From contig NZ_FMYI01000002.1 of the NCBI RefSeq assembly GCF_900096905.1, positions 372,001 through 436,000 of the forward strand: a stretch of DNA of 64,000 nt, written 5' to 3'. The notes beneath the pieces were generated by a model. That model worked only from the letters and a program-made list of their open reading frames with translations. It ran no database searches and had not been told where the DNA came from. Source of the stretch: Pelagirhabdus alkalitolerans. GTDB lineage: Bacteria > Bacillota > Bacilli > Bacillales > Amphibacillaceae. This document shows, piece after piece, positions 14,459 to 22,580 of the stretch; position 1 is the first letter of the stretch; each line of letters begins with the position of its first letter. Position numbers and translations under genes: made by a program.

Positions 14459-16978
14459 ATGGCAGATAAAAGCCAGTCACGTATTGCGAGAAAACAAGAA
14501 TTAAAAAATTCAAAAAAGAAACAAACATCTTTATGGAAAAAGGTTGGACTAACTTTATTAACACTTGCTATTTTAGCCTTTATTGGTGCTGGCACCGTGT
14601 TTAGTTATTATATTTTCACCGCTCCTCGTCTTGATCATGACTTATTGGGAGATCCACCATCAACTAAAGTTTATGATGTTAATGGTGATTTATTCGCTGA
14701 TTTAGGACAAGAACGCAGAACAACAATCAATTACAACGAATTACCGGATGTTTTAGTAGATGCTGTTTTAGCAACGGAAGATGTCCGTTTCTTCGATCAC
14801 TCTGGTGTCGATATTTATAGAAGTACAAGAGCCATCATTAGTAATATTACAGGTGGATTCGGCGCTGAGGGTGGTAGTACGATCACTCAACAAGTTGTAA
14901 AAGGTTCTCTATTGACGCCTGAAAAAACAATGGAACGTAAAATACAAGAGCAATGGTTAGCGTTACAAGTTGAGCGAGCATATGAAAAAGAAGATATTTT
15001 AGAAATGTATTTAAATAAAATTTACTTTGGATCAGGTGCATATGGTGTAGCAACAGCGGCTGAGACTTATTTTAGTGTGACGGATCTTGATGAGTTAACA
15101 TTAGCTCAAGCTGCTGTTCTAGCAGGTCTACCTCAACGCCCTTCTGCCTATGATCCACTCGTTAACCCGGATTTAGCAGAGCAACGAATGAACACAGTTT
15201 TAAATTTAATGGTTAGACACGATAAGATTTCAGAAGAGGAAGCAGAAGAAGCACGTTCTGAGTCCGTTGAAGACTTACTCAATCCATCAGAACCTGAAGG
15301 AACGCCTTATCACAGTTTCTTAGATCAAGTGAATAATGAGGTCGAAGAAAAACTAGAAGCGGATATTTTCAATGATAGTCTAGAAATTCATACAACACTC
15401 GACCCTGATGCTCAAGATCATGTTGAATATGTGTTATCTGATTCTAGCTCGATTAATTTCCCTGATGAGGACTTGCAATCTGGTCTTGTGGTATTAGACA
15501 CTCAATCAGGTGCCATTCGTGCTATTGGTGGGGGTCGAAACCGCCAAGCAGGAGGCTTTAATATGGCTCTTCAAGCCAAACGTCAACCCGGTTCTGCCAT
15601 TAAGCCAATATTAGACTACGGTCCAGCATTTGAAGATTTAAACTGGTCAACTTACCAGCAAATCGATAATTCAGAACCGTACCCGATTAGTGGGACAGAT
15701 CAATCTGTTAGAAACCACAATGATCAGTATGGCGGCACAGTTAGCGCGCGTTACGGCATGCAACAATCGTTAAATGTCCCTGCCCTTCATGCATTAGAAG
15801 AAGTTGGACTATCACGAGCTGCTGAATTTGCATCGTCATTAGGTGTGCCTATCCCTGAAAATGGATTAAGCATTCGTGACGGTATTGGTGGTTCGACACT
15901 TAGTATGTCAACACTTGAAATGGCAGGTGCGTATACACCATTTGGTAACAACGGTATATATAATGAACCTTACGCTGTAACAGAAGTCGTTTTTAGTGAT
16001 GGTCAATCAGAAACGTTAAGATCAGAACCAACAGCTGTTATGTCCGATTCAACAGCTTATATGATCACTGATATGTTAAAGACTGTTGTCAATAGTGGTA
16101 CCGGGACATCAGCCTCTATTTCAGGGCTCCCAATTGCAGGTAAAACAGGATCAACAAATGATTATGTTGATGTTTGGTTTAGTGGTTATACAACCAATTA
16201 CACCATCGCAGCATGGAGTGGCTACCAGGAGGACTCATCTCGTTCAGTTCCTCAAGGGTACAGAAACATTTCTCAACTCCTATTTAGAGAGGTAATGAGT
16301 GAGTTATCCTCAGGTCAACAAACAGATGACTTCCAAATGCCCGATTCTGTCGTCCGCGTAGATGTTGAACGTGGTTCGAACCCTGCGAAGCGTCCAAGTG
16401 CATTCACACCAGATTCAGAAATTGTTTCTGAACTCTTCAAACGTGGTTATGAACCTGAAGAAGAGTCGGATCAGTTTGAAGAGATTGATCCTGTAAGTAA
16501 TTTATCCGCTGAATATGATGAAGCATTTAACCAATTAACGATTAATTGGGACCATTCAAATGAGGATGAAGTAAGATTTACAATTCGATACGGAACAGGC
16601 TCACAATTAAACAATGAATCCTCTAGTTCGGATACTGGCTTTACGATCCAAAATGTTGAACGTGGTGAAGTTTATACAGTAGAAATCACAGCTGTTAGTC
16701 AAGCCAATAGCAATCTAGAGAGTGACGCTCGTCAAGTTGACATTCAAATTCCTGATGAGGAACCTGAAGAGGAAGAAGAAGAAGAACCTGATGAGCCTGA
16801 AGAAACAGAAGAAAATGGTGAATCATCTCCACCAGATGACCCTGGAAATCAAGAAGGAGAAAATGGCGAACCTGAAAATAATGACGAAAATGGTGAGCCT
16901 GAAGATGATTCTTCAGAAAATAATGATGATGAAAGCAATGAAGAACCCGATGAAGAGCAAGATGAAGAAGCAGCTTAA
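14459..16978 (+). CDS. ponA: Bifunctional penicillin-binding protein 1A/1B (class A)
   Basis: An 839-residue peptidoglycan synthase. After a basic cytoplasmic start, one membrane helix spans about residues 27-50. The GT51 glycosyltransferase domain has ATEDVRFFDHSGVD and EGGSTITQQVVKG. The transpeptidase has the catalytic serine in PGSAIKP, the SLN motif in QQSLNVPA and the KTGST motif. A fibronectin III-like domain (about 685-760) precedes a C-terminal tail of about 75 residues made almost only of Glu, Asp, Asn and Pro. The ATG at 14459 is 8 nt after GGAGGA. The acidic outer tail is longer and more charged than usual. Confidence 0.96.
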   Translation: MADKSQSRIARKQELKNSKKKQTSLWKKVGLTLLTLAILAFIGAGTVFSYYIFTAPRLDHDLLGDPPSTKVYDVNGDLFADLGQERRTTINYNELPDVLVDAVLATEDVRFFDHSGVDIYRSTRAIISNITGGFGAEGGSTITQQVVKGSLLTPEKTMERKIQEQWLALQVERAYEKEDILEMYLNKIYFGSGAYGVATAAETYFSVTDLDELTLAQAAVLAGLPQRPSAYDPLVNPDLAEQRMNTVLNLMVRHDKISEEEAEEARSESVEDLLNPSEPEGTPYHSFLDQVNNEVEEKLEADIFNDSLEIHTTLDPDAQDHVEYVLSDSSSINFPDEDLQSGLVVLDTQSGAIRAIGGGRNRQAGGFNMALQAKRQPGSAIKPILDYGPAFEDLNWSTYQQIDNSEPYPISGTDQSVRNHNDQYGGTVSARYGMQQSLNVPALHALEEVGLSRAAEFASSLGVPIPENGLSIRDGIGGSTLSMSTLEMAGAYTPFGNNGIYNEPYAVTEVVFSDGQSETLRSEPTAVMSDSTAYMITDMLKTVVNSGTGTSASISGLPIAGKTGSTNDYVDVWFSGYTTNYTIAAWSGYQEDSSRSVPQGYRNISQLLFREVMSELSSGQQTDDFQMPDSVVRVDVERGSNPAKRPSAFTPDSEIVSELFKRGYEPEEESDQFEEIDPVSNLSAEYDEAFNQLTINWDHSNEDEVRFTIRYGTGSQLNNESSSSDTGFTIQNVERGEVYTVEITAVSQANSNLESDARQVDIQIPDEEPEEEEEEEPDEPEETEENGESSPPDDPGNQEGENGEPENNDENGEPEDDSSENNDDESNEEPDEEQDEEAA

Positions 16979-16986
16979 CTAAACTT

Positions 16987-17040
16987 AACCCCCACGCATT
17001 ATGCTTTAAGATAAAAGCATGGTACGTGGGGGTTATTTTT
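16987..17040 (+). terminator. Terminator of recU-ponA
   Basis: A long hairpin: AACCCCCACG pairs with CGTGGGGGTT, and an inner ATGCTTT pairs with AAAGCAT. ATTTTT follows on the plus strand. Confidence 0.88.
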
Positions 17041-17061
17041 GATTTGATTAAAGGTTATTGT

Positions 17062-17244
17062 TTATAAAGATGGCGGTGAGTCTTCCAGCGCATTAGCAAG
17101 AATGATGTATATAATCAAATTGCCGGGTAAAAAAATAAAGATTAGTCTAACCGCTAAAGACGGGATACCAAAATATTCAGCAATGCCACCACAAACACCA
17201 CTAATCGCTCGATCTGATGAAGATTTTCTTAATTTATGATCCAT
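17062..17244 (-). CDS. Small PspC-domain membrane protein
   Basis: A 60-residue protein made of one PspC domain: KLRKSSSDRAISGVCGGIAEYF, then AVRLIFIFLPGNLIIYIILA, a membrane-embedded hairpin. PspC-domain proteins act in envelope-stress signalling. TAGGAG precedes the ATG. It is convergent with ponA and may be the last gene of the dnaD-nth-ypoC transcript. Confidence 0.85.
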   Translation of the reverse strand: MDHKLRKSSSDRAISGVCGGIAEYFGIPSLAVRLIFIFLPGNLIIYIILANALEDSPPSL

Positions 17245-17310
17245 CTAACCACGCTCCTAATCGATTGATTTAGTGCGATACTGGCACTTACATATAATGG
17301 TGTCAAACGA

Positions 17311-17526
17311 TTACTCAGAAACTTGTCTGTTTTTTTGTTTATCAAAACGCATGACTTTGAAAGAAAATCTAAAGAATACAAATAAAGTTGTAAGGATTCC
17401 AAATACAAGCCCAAAGAAACTGATCGTCATGAGAATCGCACCAATAGTCGTTTCAAAAACGTTGTGTAAAATAAAAGTGACCGACGAGTAGACAATCGCT
17501 AAAATGATAATATGTTTTTTATTCAA
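17311..17526 (-). CDS. Small membrane protein, two predicted helices
   Basis: A 71-residue protein with a TTG start 6 nt after GGAGGG. Two hydrophobic segments (about residues 5-22 and 30-53) are followed by a basic tail (KVMRFDKQKNRQ), which suggests both ends face the cytoplasm. I do not recognise a family. It sits between the PspC-domain gene and ypoC on the same strand. Confidence 0.6.
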   Translation of the reverse strand: MNKKHIIILAIVYSSVTFILHNVFETTIGAILMTISFFGLVFGILTTLFVFFRFSFKVMRFDKQKNRQVSE

Positions 17527-17559
17527 AAAAGCCCTCCTCGCGTAAGTATGTCAGTCAAA

Positions 17560-17904
17560 TTAATCTAATTGCCCTCTTAAAATGGACGCCTTTGCGTAGA
17601 GTTTAATCAGTTCATCATACAATGCATCGAGTTGAATAAATGCATGATATTGAGTGAGATTGTCTTGGACATATTGTATGCGTTCTGCTATATTAATGGG
17701 TTTGTACTCAAGTGTATCGAGTTCTTTTATGTTTATTTCAGAATGATCGTGTTTATTAAGTTCACACAGCTTGGTGATGAAAAGTTGTGTGTATGTTGAC
17801 ATCGTTGGTTTTGTTTCTTTGTATTGTTTCGTATTAAAGTACTCAATCAATTGGGCTTTCTCCGCTTTCCATTGGTCATACCATGCTTCATGTTCCGTTG
17901 ACAT
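17560..17904 (-). CDS. ypoC: YpoC-like protein
   Basis: A 114-residue helical, cytoplasmic protein that starts one nucleotide after the nth stop codon. Its position between nth and ponA and phrases such as WYDQWKAEKAQLIEYF, PINIAERIQYVQDNL and AFIQLDALYDELIKLYAK fit YpoC, though it is shorter than the B. subtilis protein. Function unknown. The assignment rests partly on synteny. Confidence 0.7.
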   Translation of the reverse strand: MSTEHEAWYDQWKAEKAQLIEYFNTKQYKETKPTMSTYTQLFITKLCELNKHDHSEINIKELDTLEYKPINIAERIQYVQDNLTQYHAFIQLDALYDELIKLYAKASILRGQLD

Positions 17905-17905
17905 C

Positions 17906-18559
17906 TTACCCCTCTTTTCTTTTCATTCGTTTTTGTCCTTCGCGGCATAAACTTAGTAATGGACACTCTTCACAGTTAGGGGTTTTAGCCTTACAATGAT
18001 AGCGCCCAAAGAAAATCATCCGGTGATGCGTCTGTGACCATTCTGATTCTGGCACTTTTTTCATTAAGGTCTTCTCTACTTCTAGCGGACTATCTTTCCA
18101 CCTACAGATCCCTAAGCGCTTTGATACTCTTTCAACGTGCGTATCAACGGCTATTGCAGGTTGGTCAAATGCGACCGATGTGACAACATTTGCTGTTTTT
18201 CTACCCACACCAGCTAACGTTTCAAGTTCTTCTTTACTTTCGGGTACCTCCCCGCCAAATTCTTCGATTAGCGATTTAGACATTTTTTGAATGTTTTTCG
18301 CTTTATTTCGATACAACCCGATGGATTTAATGTCCTGTTGAAGTTCTTCTAGAGGAACTGCCAAATAATCTTCAGGCGTTTTATATTTACCGAATAAGTG
18401 AGGTGTGACACGATTAACATTTTGATCTGTTGTTTGAGCGGAAAGTGCCACTGCCACTAACAATTCAAATGGATTTTGATGAATGAGTTCACATTCGGCA
18501 TCAGGAAACATATCCTCAAACACATCTAAACAATATCGAATTTGTTTATTGGTTAACAT
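17906..18559 (-). CDS. nth: Endonuclease III
   Basis: A 217-residue base-excision repair DNA glycosylase/AP lyase for oxidised pyrimidines. The helix-hairpin-helix LETLAGVGRKTANVV carries the catalytic lysine, and the catalytic aspartate is in IAVDTHVERV. The iron-sulfur loop is C-x6-C-x2-C-x5-C near the C-terminus (CKAKTPNCEECPLLSLC). AAGGTGAAG precedes the ATG. It lies in the conserved dnaD-nth-ypoC operon. Confidence 0.96.
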   Translation of the reverse strand: MLTNKQIRYCLDVFEDMFPDAECELIHQNPFELLVAVALSAQTTDQNVNRVTPHLFGKYKTPEDYLAVPLEELQQDIKSIGLYRNKAKNIQKMSKSLIEEFGGEVPESKEELETLAGVGRKTANVVTSVAFDQPAIAVDTHVERVSKRLGICRWKDSPLEVEKTLMKKVPESEWSQTHHRMIFFGRYHCKAKTPNCEECPLLSLCREGQKRMKRKEG

Positions 18560-18573
18560 TTCTTCACCTTCTT

Positions 18574-19245
18574 CTATTCTTCATCCAGCCAATTGTAGTA
18601 GACGCTTTTGTCTCTAGGTGTACTGTTATTTGTTGTTTGTTTAGACTGCGAGTGGAAAGCTTTGGCATGGTTCCGGGCTTCTTCAGGTGAACGCACCCCT
18701 TTTTTATGCCATTCTCTCAATATACGGTCAATATATTTGAAATTTAATTTATTCATCAGAACCGCCTCTTTAAGGGCTGTCTTAATCAATTCAGGTTTAA
18801 CTTGATCTTCATCTAACCACATATTAATCGTTTCAATTTCAAACGGTGATAGTGCTCGACCAAATTCTTTTTCAAAGAGTGGGAATAAATTCATTAAAGG
18901 TTCCTGATCATTTGATTTTGGTTTCTCAGGTGAATTGTATAACAATTGCCATAATGATTCTAATGAATAATATTCGTTAACAACGTTCTGGTCTACTTTA
19001 GATTCTAAAATCGTTAACCAACCTTTTTGAAGCAGTTGTCTGAGTAACTGACTACAATACTCCTCGTCATATTGTACACGCTCAGTCAGTTCTTGTGGCG
19101 TTGGAAAAGCATTCCCGCTAGCTTGAAATTGAATAAGCTGAACAATCATAATAAATTCGGCTTCGGTCATGCCGATACGATGGTAATGTGTGATCAAGCG
19201 ATTGGGGATCGTTGTCTGATCCATTAAAAAAGGTTGATAATGCAT
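18574..19245 (-). CDS. dnaD: DNA replication protein DnaD
   Basis: A 223-residue primosome protein that helps load the replicative helicase. An N-terminal winged helix (about 15-95; MTEAEFIMIVQLIQF, TPQELTERV) is followed by the DnaD/DnaB2 domain (about 115-195; FEKEFGRALSPFEIETINMW, YIDRILREWHKKGV). The ATG at 19245 is 9 nt after GGAG; an upstream in-frame TTG lies inside that site. nth follows after 14 nt. Confidence 0.94.
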   Translation of the reverse strand: MHYQPFLMDQTTIPNRLITHYHRIGMTEAEFIMIVQLIQFQASGNAFPTPQELTERVQYDEEYCSQLLRQLLQKGWLTILESKVDQNVVNEYYSLESLWQLLYNSPEKPKSNDQEPLMNLFPLFEKEFGRALSPFEIETINMWLDEDQVKPELIKTALKEAVLMNKLNFKYIDRILREWHKKGVRSPEEARNHAKAFHSQSKQTTNNSTPRDKSVYYNWLDEE

Positions 19246-19383
19246 GTAAGTCATCTCCAATGTGTATGTTAATCAATCGTTCTATATTTCGCTGATAAAA
19301 ATAAGAAGAAACACACGCATTCATTCCTATTAAATCGAATGAATACGAGTATTTCTACTTAAGAATGATATAGAGCTACTTTT

Positions 19384-20676
19384 TTAAGGGTATAGACGAT
19401 TTAATAAACGCGGGAACGGAATCGTTTCTCTAACATGCTCAACACCTGCAAACCAAGCGACGGTCCTTTCGAGTCCAAGACCGAATCCTGAATGAGGAAC
19501 TGAGCCATATTGGCGCAATTCTAAGTACCATTTATAAGCATCGCCAGTTAAGTTATGCTCATCATAGCGTTGTTTCATTAATTCTAAATCATCAATGCGT
19601 TGAGATCCCCCAACGATTTCACCGTAGCCTTCTGGTGCAATTAAATCAGCACATAATACGACATCTGGGTTCTCTGGGTCAGGTTTCATGTAGAATGCTT
19701 TAATATCTTTTGGATAATGTGTAATAAAGACAGGTTTGTCAAAATGTTCGGCAATTGCTGTCTCATGTGGGGCTCCGAAGTCTTCACCCCACTTAATATC
19801 ATCAAAGCCTAACTTTTCAAGCAACTCAATCGCTTCGGTATACGTAATACGCGGGAATGGTGCTTGTACTTCTTTTAATTTTTCAATGTCGCGATCTAAT
19901 GTGTCTAATTCTAAACGACAGTTCTCAAGTACGGATTGAGCGATAAAGCTAACATACTCTTCTTGTACAACTAAACTTTCTTCATGATCCATAAATGCCA
20001 TTTCAGGTTCCATCATCCAAAATTCAATTAAGTGACGGCGCGTCTTCGACTTTTCAGCTCTAAATGTTGGACCAAATGAGAACACCTTACCAAATGCCAT
20101 TGCCGCTGCTTCCATATATAACTGACCGCTTTGTGATAAATAAGCTTCTTCATCAAAGTATTGTGTATGGAATAATTCTGTTGTGCCTTCTGCTGATGAT
20201 CCCGTTAAAATAGGCGGATCAATTTTGATAAATCCTTGTTCATTAAAGAACTGATACGTCGCTCGAATAATTTCATTTCGAATTTGCATCACAGCGTGCT
20301 GACGTTTTGATCGTAACCATAGGTGTCTATGATCCATTAAAAACTCAGTACCGTGCTCCTTCGGTGTAATAGGAAAATCGACAGCTTCATGAATGATCTC
20401 TATTTCTTTCACTTGCATCTCAAATCCAAATGGTGAGCGTGCATCTTCAACGATCGTTCCTGTAACATGCATGGAACTTTCTTGTGTGAGACCTTTCGCT
20501 TGATCAAATGCTTCGTCACCGACTGCACTTTTAACGACAACACCTTGCATAAAGCCTGTACCATCTCTTAATTGTAAAAAGGCGATCTTTCCACTCGAAC
20601 GTTTATTCGCTAGCCAAGCACCGATTGTTACGTCTTGACCTACATAATGTTTAACTTGATTGATTGTTGTTTTCAA
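19384..20676 (-). CDS. asnS: Asparaginyl-tRNA synthetase
   Basis: A 430-residue class IIb synthetase charging tRNA-Asn. The anticodon-binding OB domain is N-terminal (KTTINQVKHYVGQDVTIGAW, LQLRDGTGFMQGV). The catalytic domain has FRAEKSKTRRHLIEFWMMEPE (motif 2) and GFGLGLERTVAWFAG (motif 3). The start is TTG at 20676, 7 nt after GGAGGG, which gives exactly the length of B. subtilis AsnS. It lies 22 nt downstream of aspB, and no T-box is visible. Confidence 0.97.
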   Translation of the reverse strand: MKTTINQVKHYVGQDVTIGAWLANKRSSGKIAFLQLRDGTGFMQGVVVKSAVGDEAFDQAKGLTQESSMHVTGTIVEDARSPFGFEMQVKEIEIIHEAVDFPITPKEHGTEFLMDHRHLWLRSKRQHAVMQIRNEIIRATYQFFNEQGFIKIDPPILTGSSAEGTTELFHTQYFDEEAYLSQSGQLYMEAAAMAFGKVFSFGPTFRAEKSKTRRHLIEFWMMEPEMAFMDHEESLVVQEEYVSFIAQSVLENCRLELDTLDRDIEKLKEVQAPFPRITYTEAIELLEKLGFDDIKWGEDFGAPHETAIAEHFDKPVFITHYPKDIKAFYMKPDPENPDVVLCADLIAPEGYGEIVGGSQRIDDLELMKQRYDEHNLTGDAYKWYLELRQYGSVPHSGFGLGLERTVAWFAGVEHVRETIPFPRLLNRLYP

Positions 20677-20698
20677 TGACTTTCCCTCCAAAACTTAT

Positions 20699-21886
20699 CT
20701 ATACTTGTATATGTCTTTTTATAAATCGATCAATACGTGTAATGGCTTCATCTAATTGGTCTAAATGAATCGCATAGGATAATCGAACGTTATCCGGCGC
20801 ACCGAAGCCTGCACCTGGAACAAGTGCAACTTTTTCTTCTTCTAAGATCGCTTTAACCCATTCTTCAGTCGTCTCGAATCCAGTTTGTTCAATGGCTTCT
20901 TTCACATTCGGGAATAAATAAAACGCTCCACTTGGTTTTAAGCACGTGACGCCTGGTAATTGATTTAGCTTTTCATGCGTTTGATCGAGTCGTTCTTTAA
21001 ATGCTGCTTTCATTTCTTCTATAGGTTGGTCATCATGTGAATAAGCAGCCAGTGCACCATATTGCGACATGCTTGTTGGATTTGATGTCGAATGAGATGC
21101 AAGGTTTGTCATAGCCTTAATAATTGTTTTTCTACCAACTGCGTATCCAATTCTCCATCCTGTCATCGCATGTGATTTACTCACACCATTGATGATCACA
21201 GTTTGTTTCTTTAATTGCTCAGATAACTGGGCAATTGAGATATGTTTTTGATCTGTGTAGATTAATTTTTCATAGATTTCATCAGAAACGATGATGATAT
21301 TGTGCTTAACACAAATTTCACCCAACGCTTCTAATTCTTCTTTTGTATACATCATGCCAGTTGGGTTACTTGGTGAATTAATGATCACTGCTCTTGTCTT
21401 TTCAGTAATTGCTTGTTCTAATTGCTCTTTTGTTAACTTAAATTGATTGGATTCTTCCCCTTTTACATATACAGGCTTACCTTCAGCTAATTTTATTTGC
21501 TCAGGATAGCTCACCCAATACGGTGTTGGGACAATCACTTCATCCCCTTTATTCAATAATACTTGGAACAACGTGTATAAAGCGTGTTTAGCGCCTGTCG
21601 TAACCACGACTTGATCCGGCTCATAGTTCAATTGATGATCTTTAAACATTTTGTTTGCAATAGCTTGTCTTAATTCAAGCACACCACCTGATGGCGTATA
21701 TCGTGTTAAACCATCGTCCATTGCTTTTTTCGCAGCTTCAATAATAAAATTTGGTGTATTAAAGTCGGGTTCACCTGCCCCCAAACCGATTACATCATGT
21801 CCGGCATCTTTTAATGCTTTTGCTTTTGCTGTAATCGCTAGAGTTTGTGATGGTGTTAATGTCTGTACACGGTTTGATAACTTCAT
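20699..21886 (-). CDS. aspB: Aspartate aminotransferase, PLP-dependent
   Basis: A 395-residue class I aminotransferase making aspartate from oxaloacetate and glutamate. The PLP-binding lysine is in GVSKSHAMTGWRIGYAVG, with the earlier SPSNPTGMMY and SDEIYEKLIY contact motifs. It is of the thermophile/Bacillus Ib type. It precedes asnS, so aspartate supply and asparaginyl-tRNA formation share an operon with ypmB. Confidence 0.94.
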   Translation of the reverse strand: MKLSNRVQTLTPSQTLAITAKAKALKDAGHDVIGLGAGEPDFNTPNFIIEAAKKAMDDGLTRYTPSGGVLELRQAIANKMFKDHQLNYEPDQVVVTTGAKHALYTLFQVLLNKGDEVIVPTPYWVSYPEQIKLAEGKPVYVKGEESNQFKLTKEQLEQAITEKTRAVIINSPSNPTGMMYTKEELEALGEICVKHNIIIVSDEIYEKLIYTDQKHISIAQLSEQLKKQTVIINGVSKSHAMTGWRIGYAVGRKTIIKAMTNLASHSTSNPTSMSQYGALAAYSHDDQPIEEMKAAFKERLDQTHEKLNQLPGVTCLKPSGAFYLFPNVKEAIEQTGFETTEEWVKAILEEEKVALVPGAGFGAPDNVRLSYAIHLDQLDEAITRIDRFIKRHIQV

Positions 21887-21904
21887 CCAATCACCTTTCC
21901 TTAT

Positions 21905-22432
21905 TTATGATTGACTTGCAAAGGATATACCACTGTCGTATTCGCCAGTGTCTAAGCGATAATAATCATAGCTTAAACGCCCTTGTTGATCTCGGTATAT
22001 AATTTCAAATAGTGGCGTGTTTTGTCTAATGCCAATGTTTGTTTGATGAATGTCTTGATATGTGTTGGTTGACTCCCAATCAGATAATAGTTGCTCCTCG
22101 TCTTCAAGATCTTCTTGGTTAAATTCAACAGGCTCTGTTTCGTCATCTGATTGATTAACAAAGATAATCAGATCCTCACCTTCTCGTTCGCCTTGAACGA
22201 CATGATAATGATGATCGCCATGAAAGCGAGTGATCGAGTCCACTTCAAATGACGCATCATTCGTTTGAATACGTTCAATCGTTTCATCAAAACCTTGTTG
22301 AGCAGATTGTTCAAATGAATAGTAAACATAGACCAAGTAAGTAAGTACCATCAAAAACAACATGACCATGATTAACACAACAATCTTCCACCGATTTAAT
22401 TCAAATGATTGTGCTTGTCTATTTCTTCTCAT
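21905..22432 (-). CDS. ypmB: YpmB-like membrane-anchored protein (PepSY-type fold)
   Basis: A 175-residue protein with a basic start, one membrane helix (about 20-42) and an extracytoplasmic domain that repeats a PepSY-like pattern: RFHGDHHYHVVQGE and PLFEIIYRDQQGRLSYDYYRLDTGE. The ATG at 22432 follows GGGGG at 5 nt; an ATG 24 nt upstream lacks a ribosome site. It is the first gene of ypmB-aspB-asnS. Function unknown, with a possible inhibitor or chaperone role by analogy to PepSY domains. Confidence 0.8.
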   Translation of the reverse strand: MRRNRQAQSFELNRWKIVVLIMVMLFLMVLTYLVYVYYSFEQSAQQGFDETIERIQTNDASFEVDSITRFHGDHHYHVVQGEREGEDLIIFVNQSDDETEPVEFNQEDLEDEEQLLSDWESTNTYQDIHQTNIGIRQNTPLFEIIYRDQQGRLSYDYYRLDTGEYDSGISFASQS

Positions 22433-22580
22433 GGATACCCCCGATTCTTTCATCACGAGCGGAATTGTTTAACATAAATGTGACATAAATGACACGATTG
22501 CTGTTTACTAGTATAAACGAAAATGTTTCCTTTTGTCATATATAATCATGAATTTAATTCCTATTCCCTTAATTCTTTTT

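Noticed and set aside
16730..16978. Tandem DNA repeat in the ponA tail
   Set aside because: Repetition is of acidic codons (GAA, GAT) without a regular repeat unit.
20677..20698. T-box upstream of asnS
   Set aside because: asnS follows aspB by 22 nt, which leaves no room for a T-box, and none is seen before ypmB.
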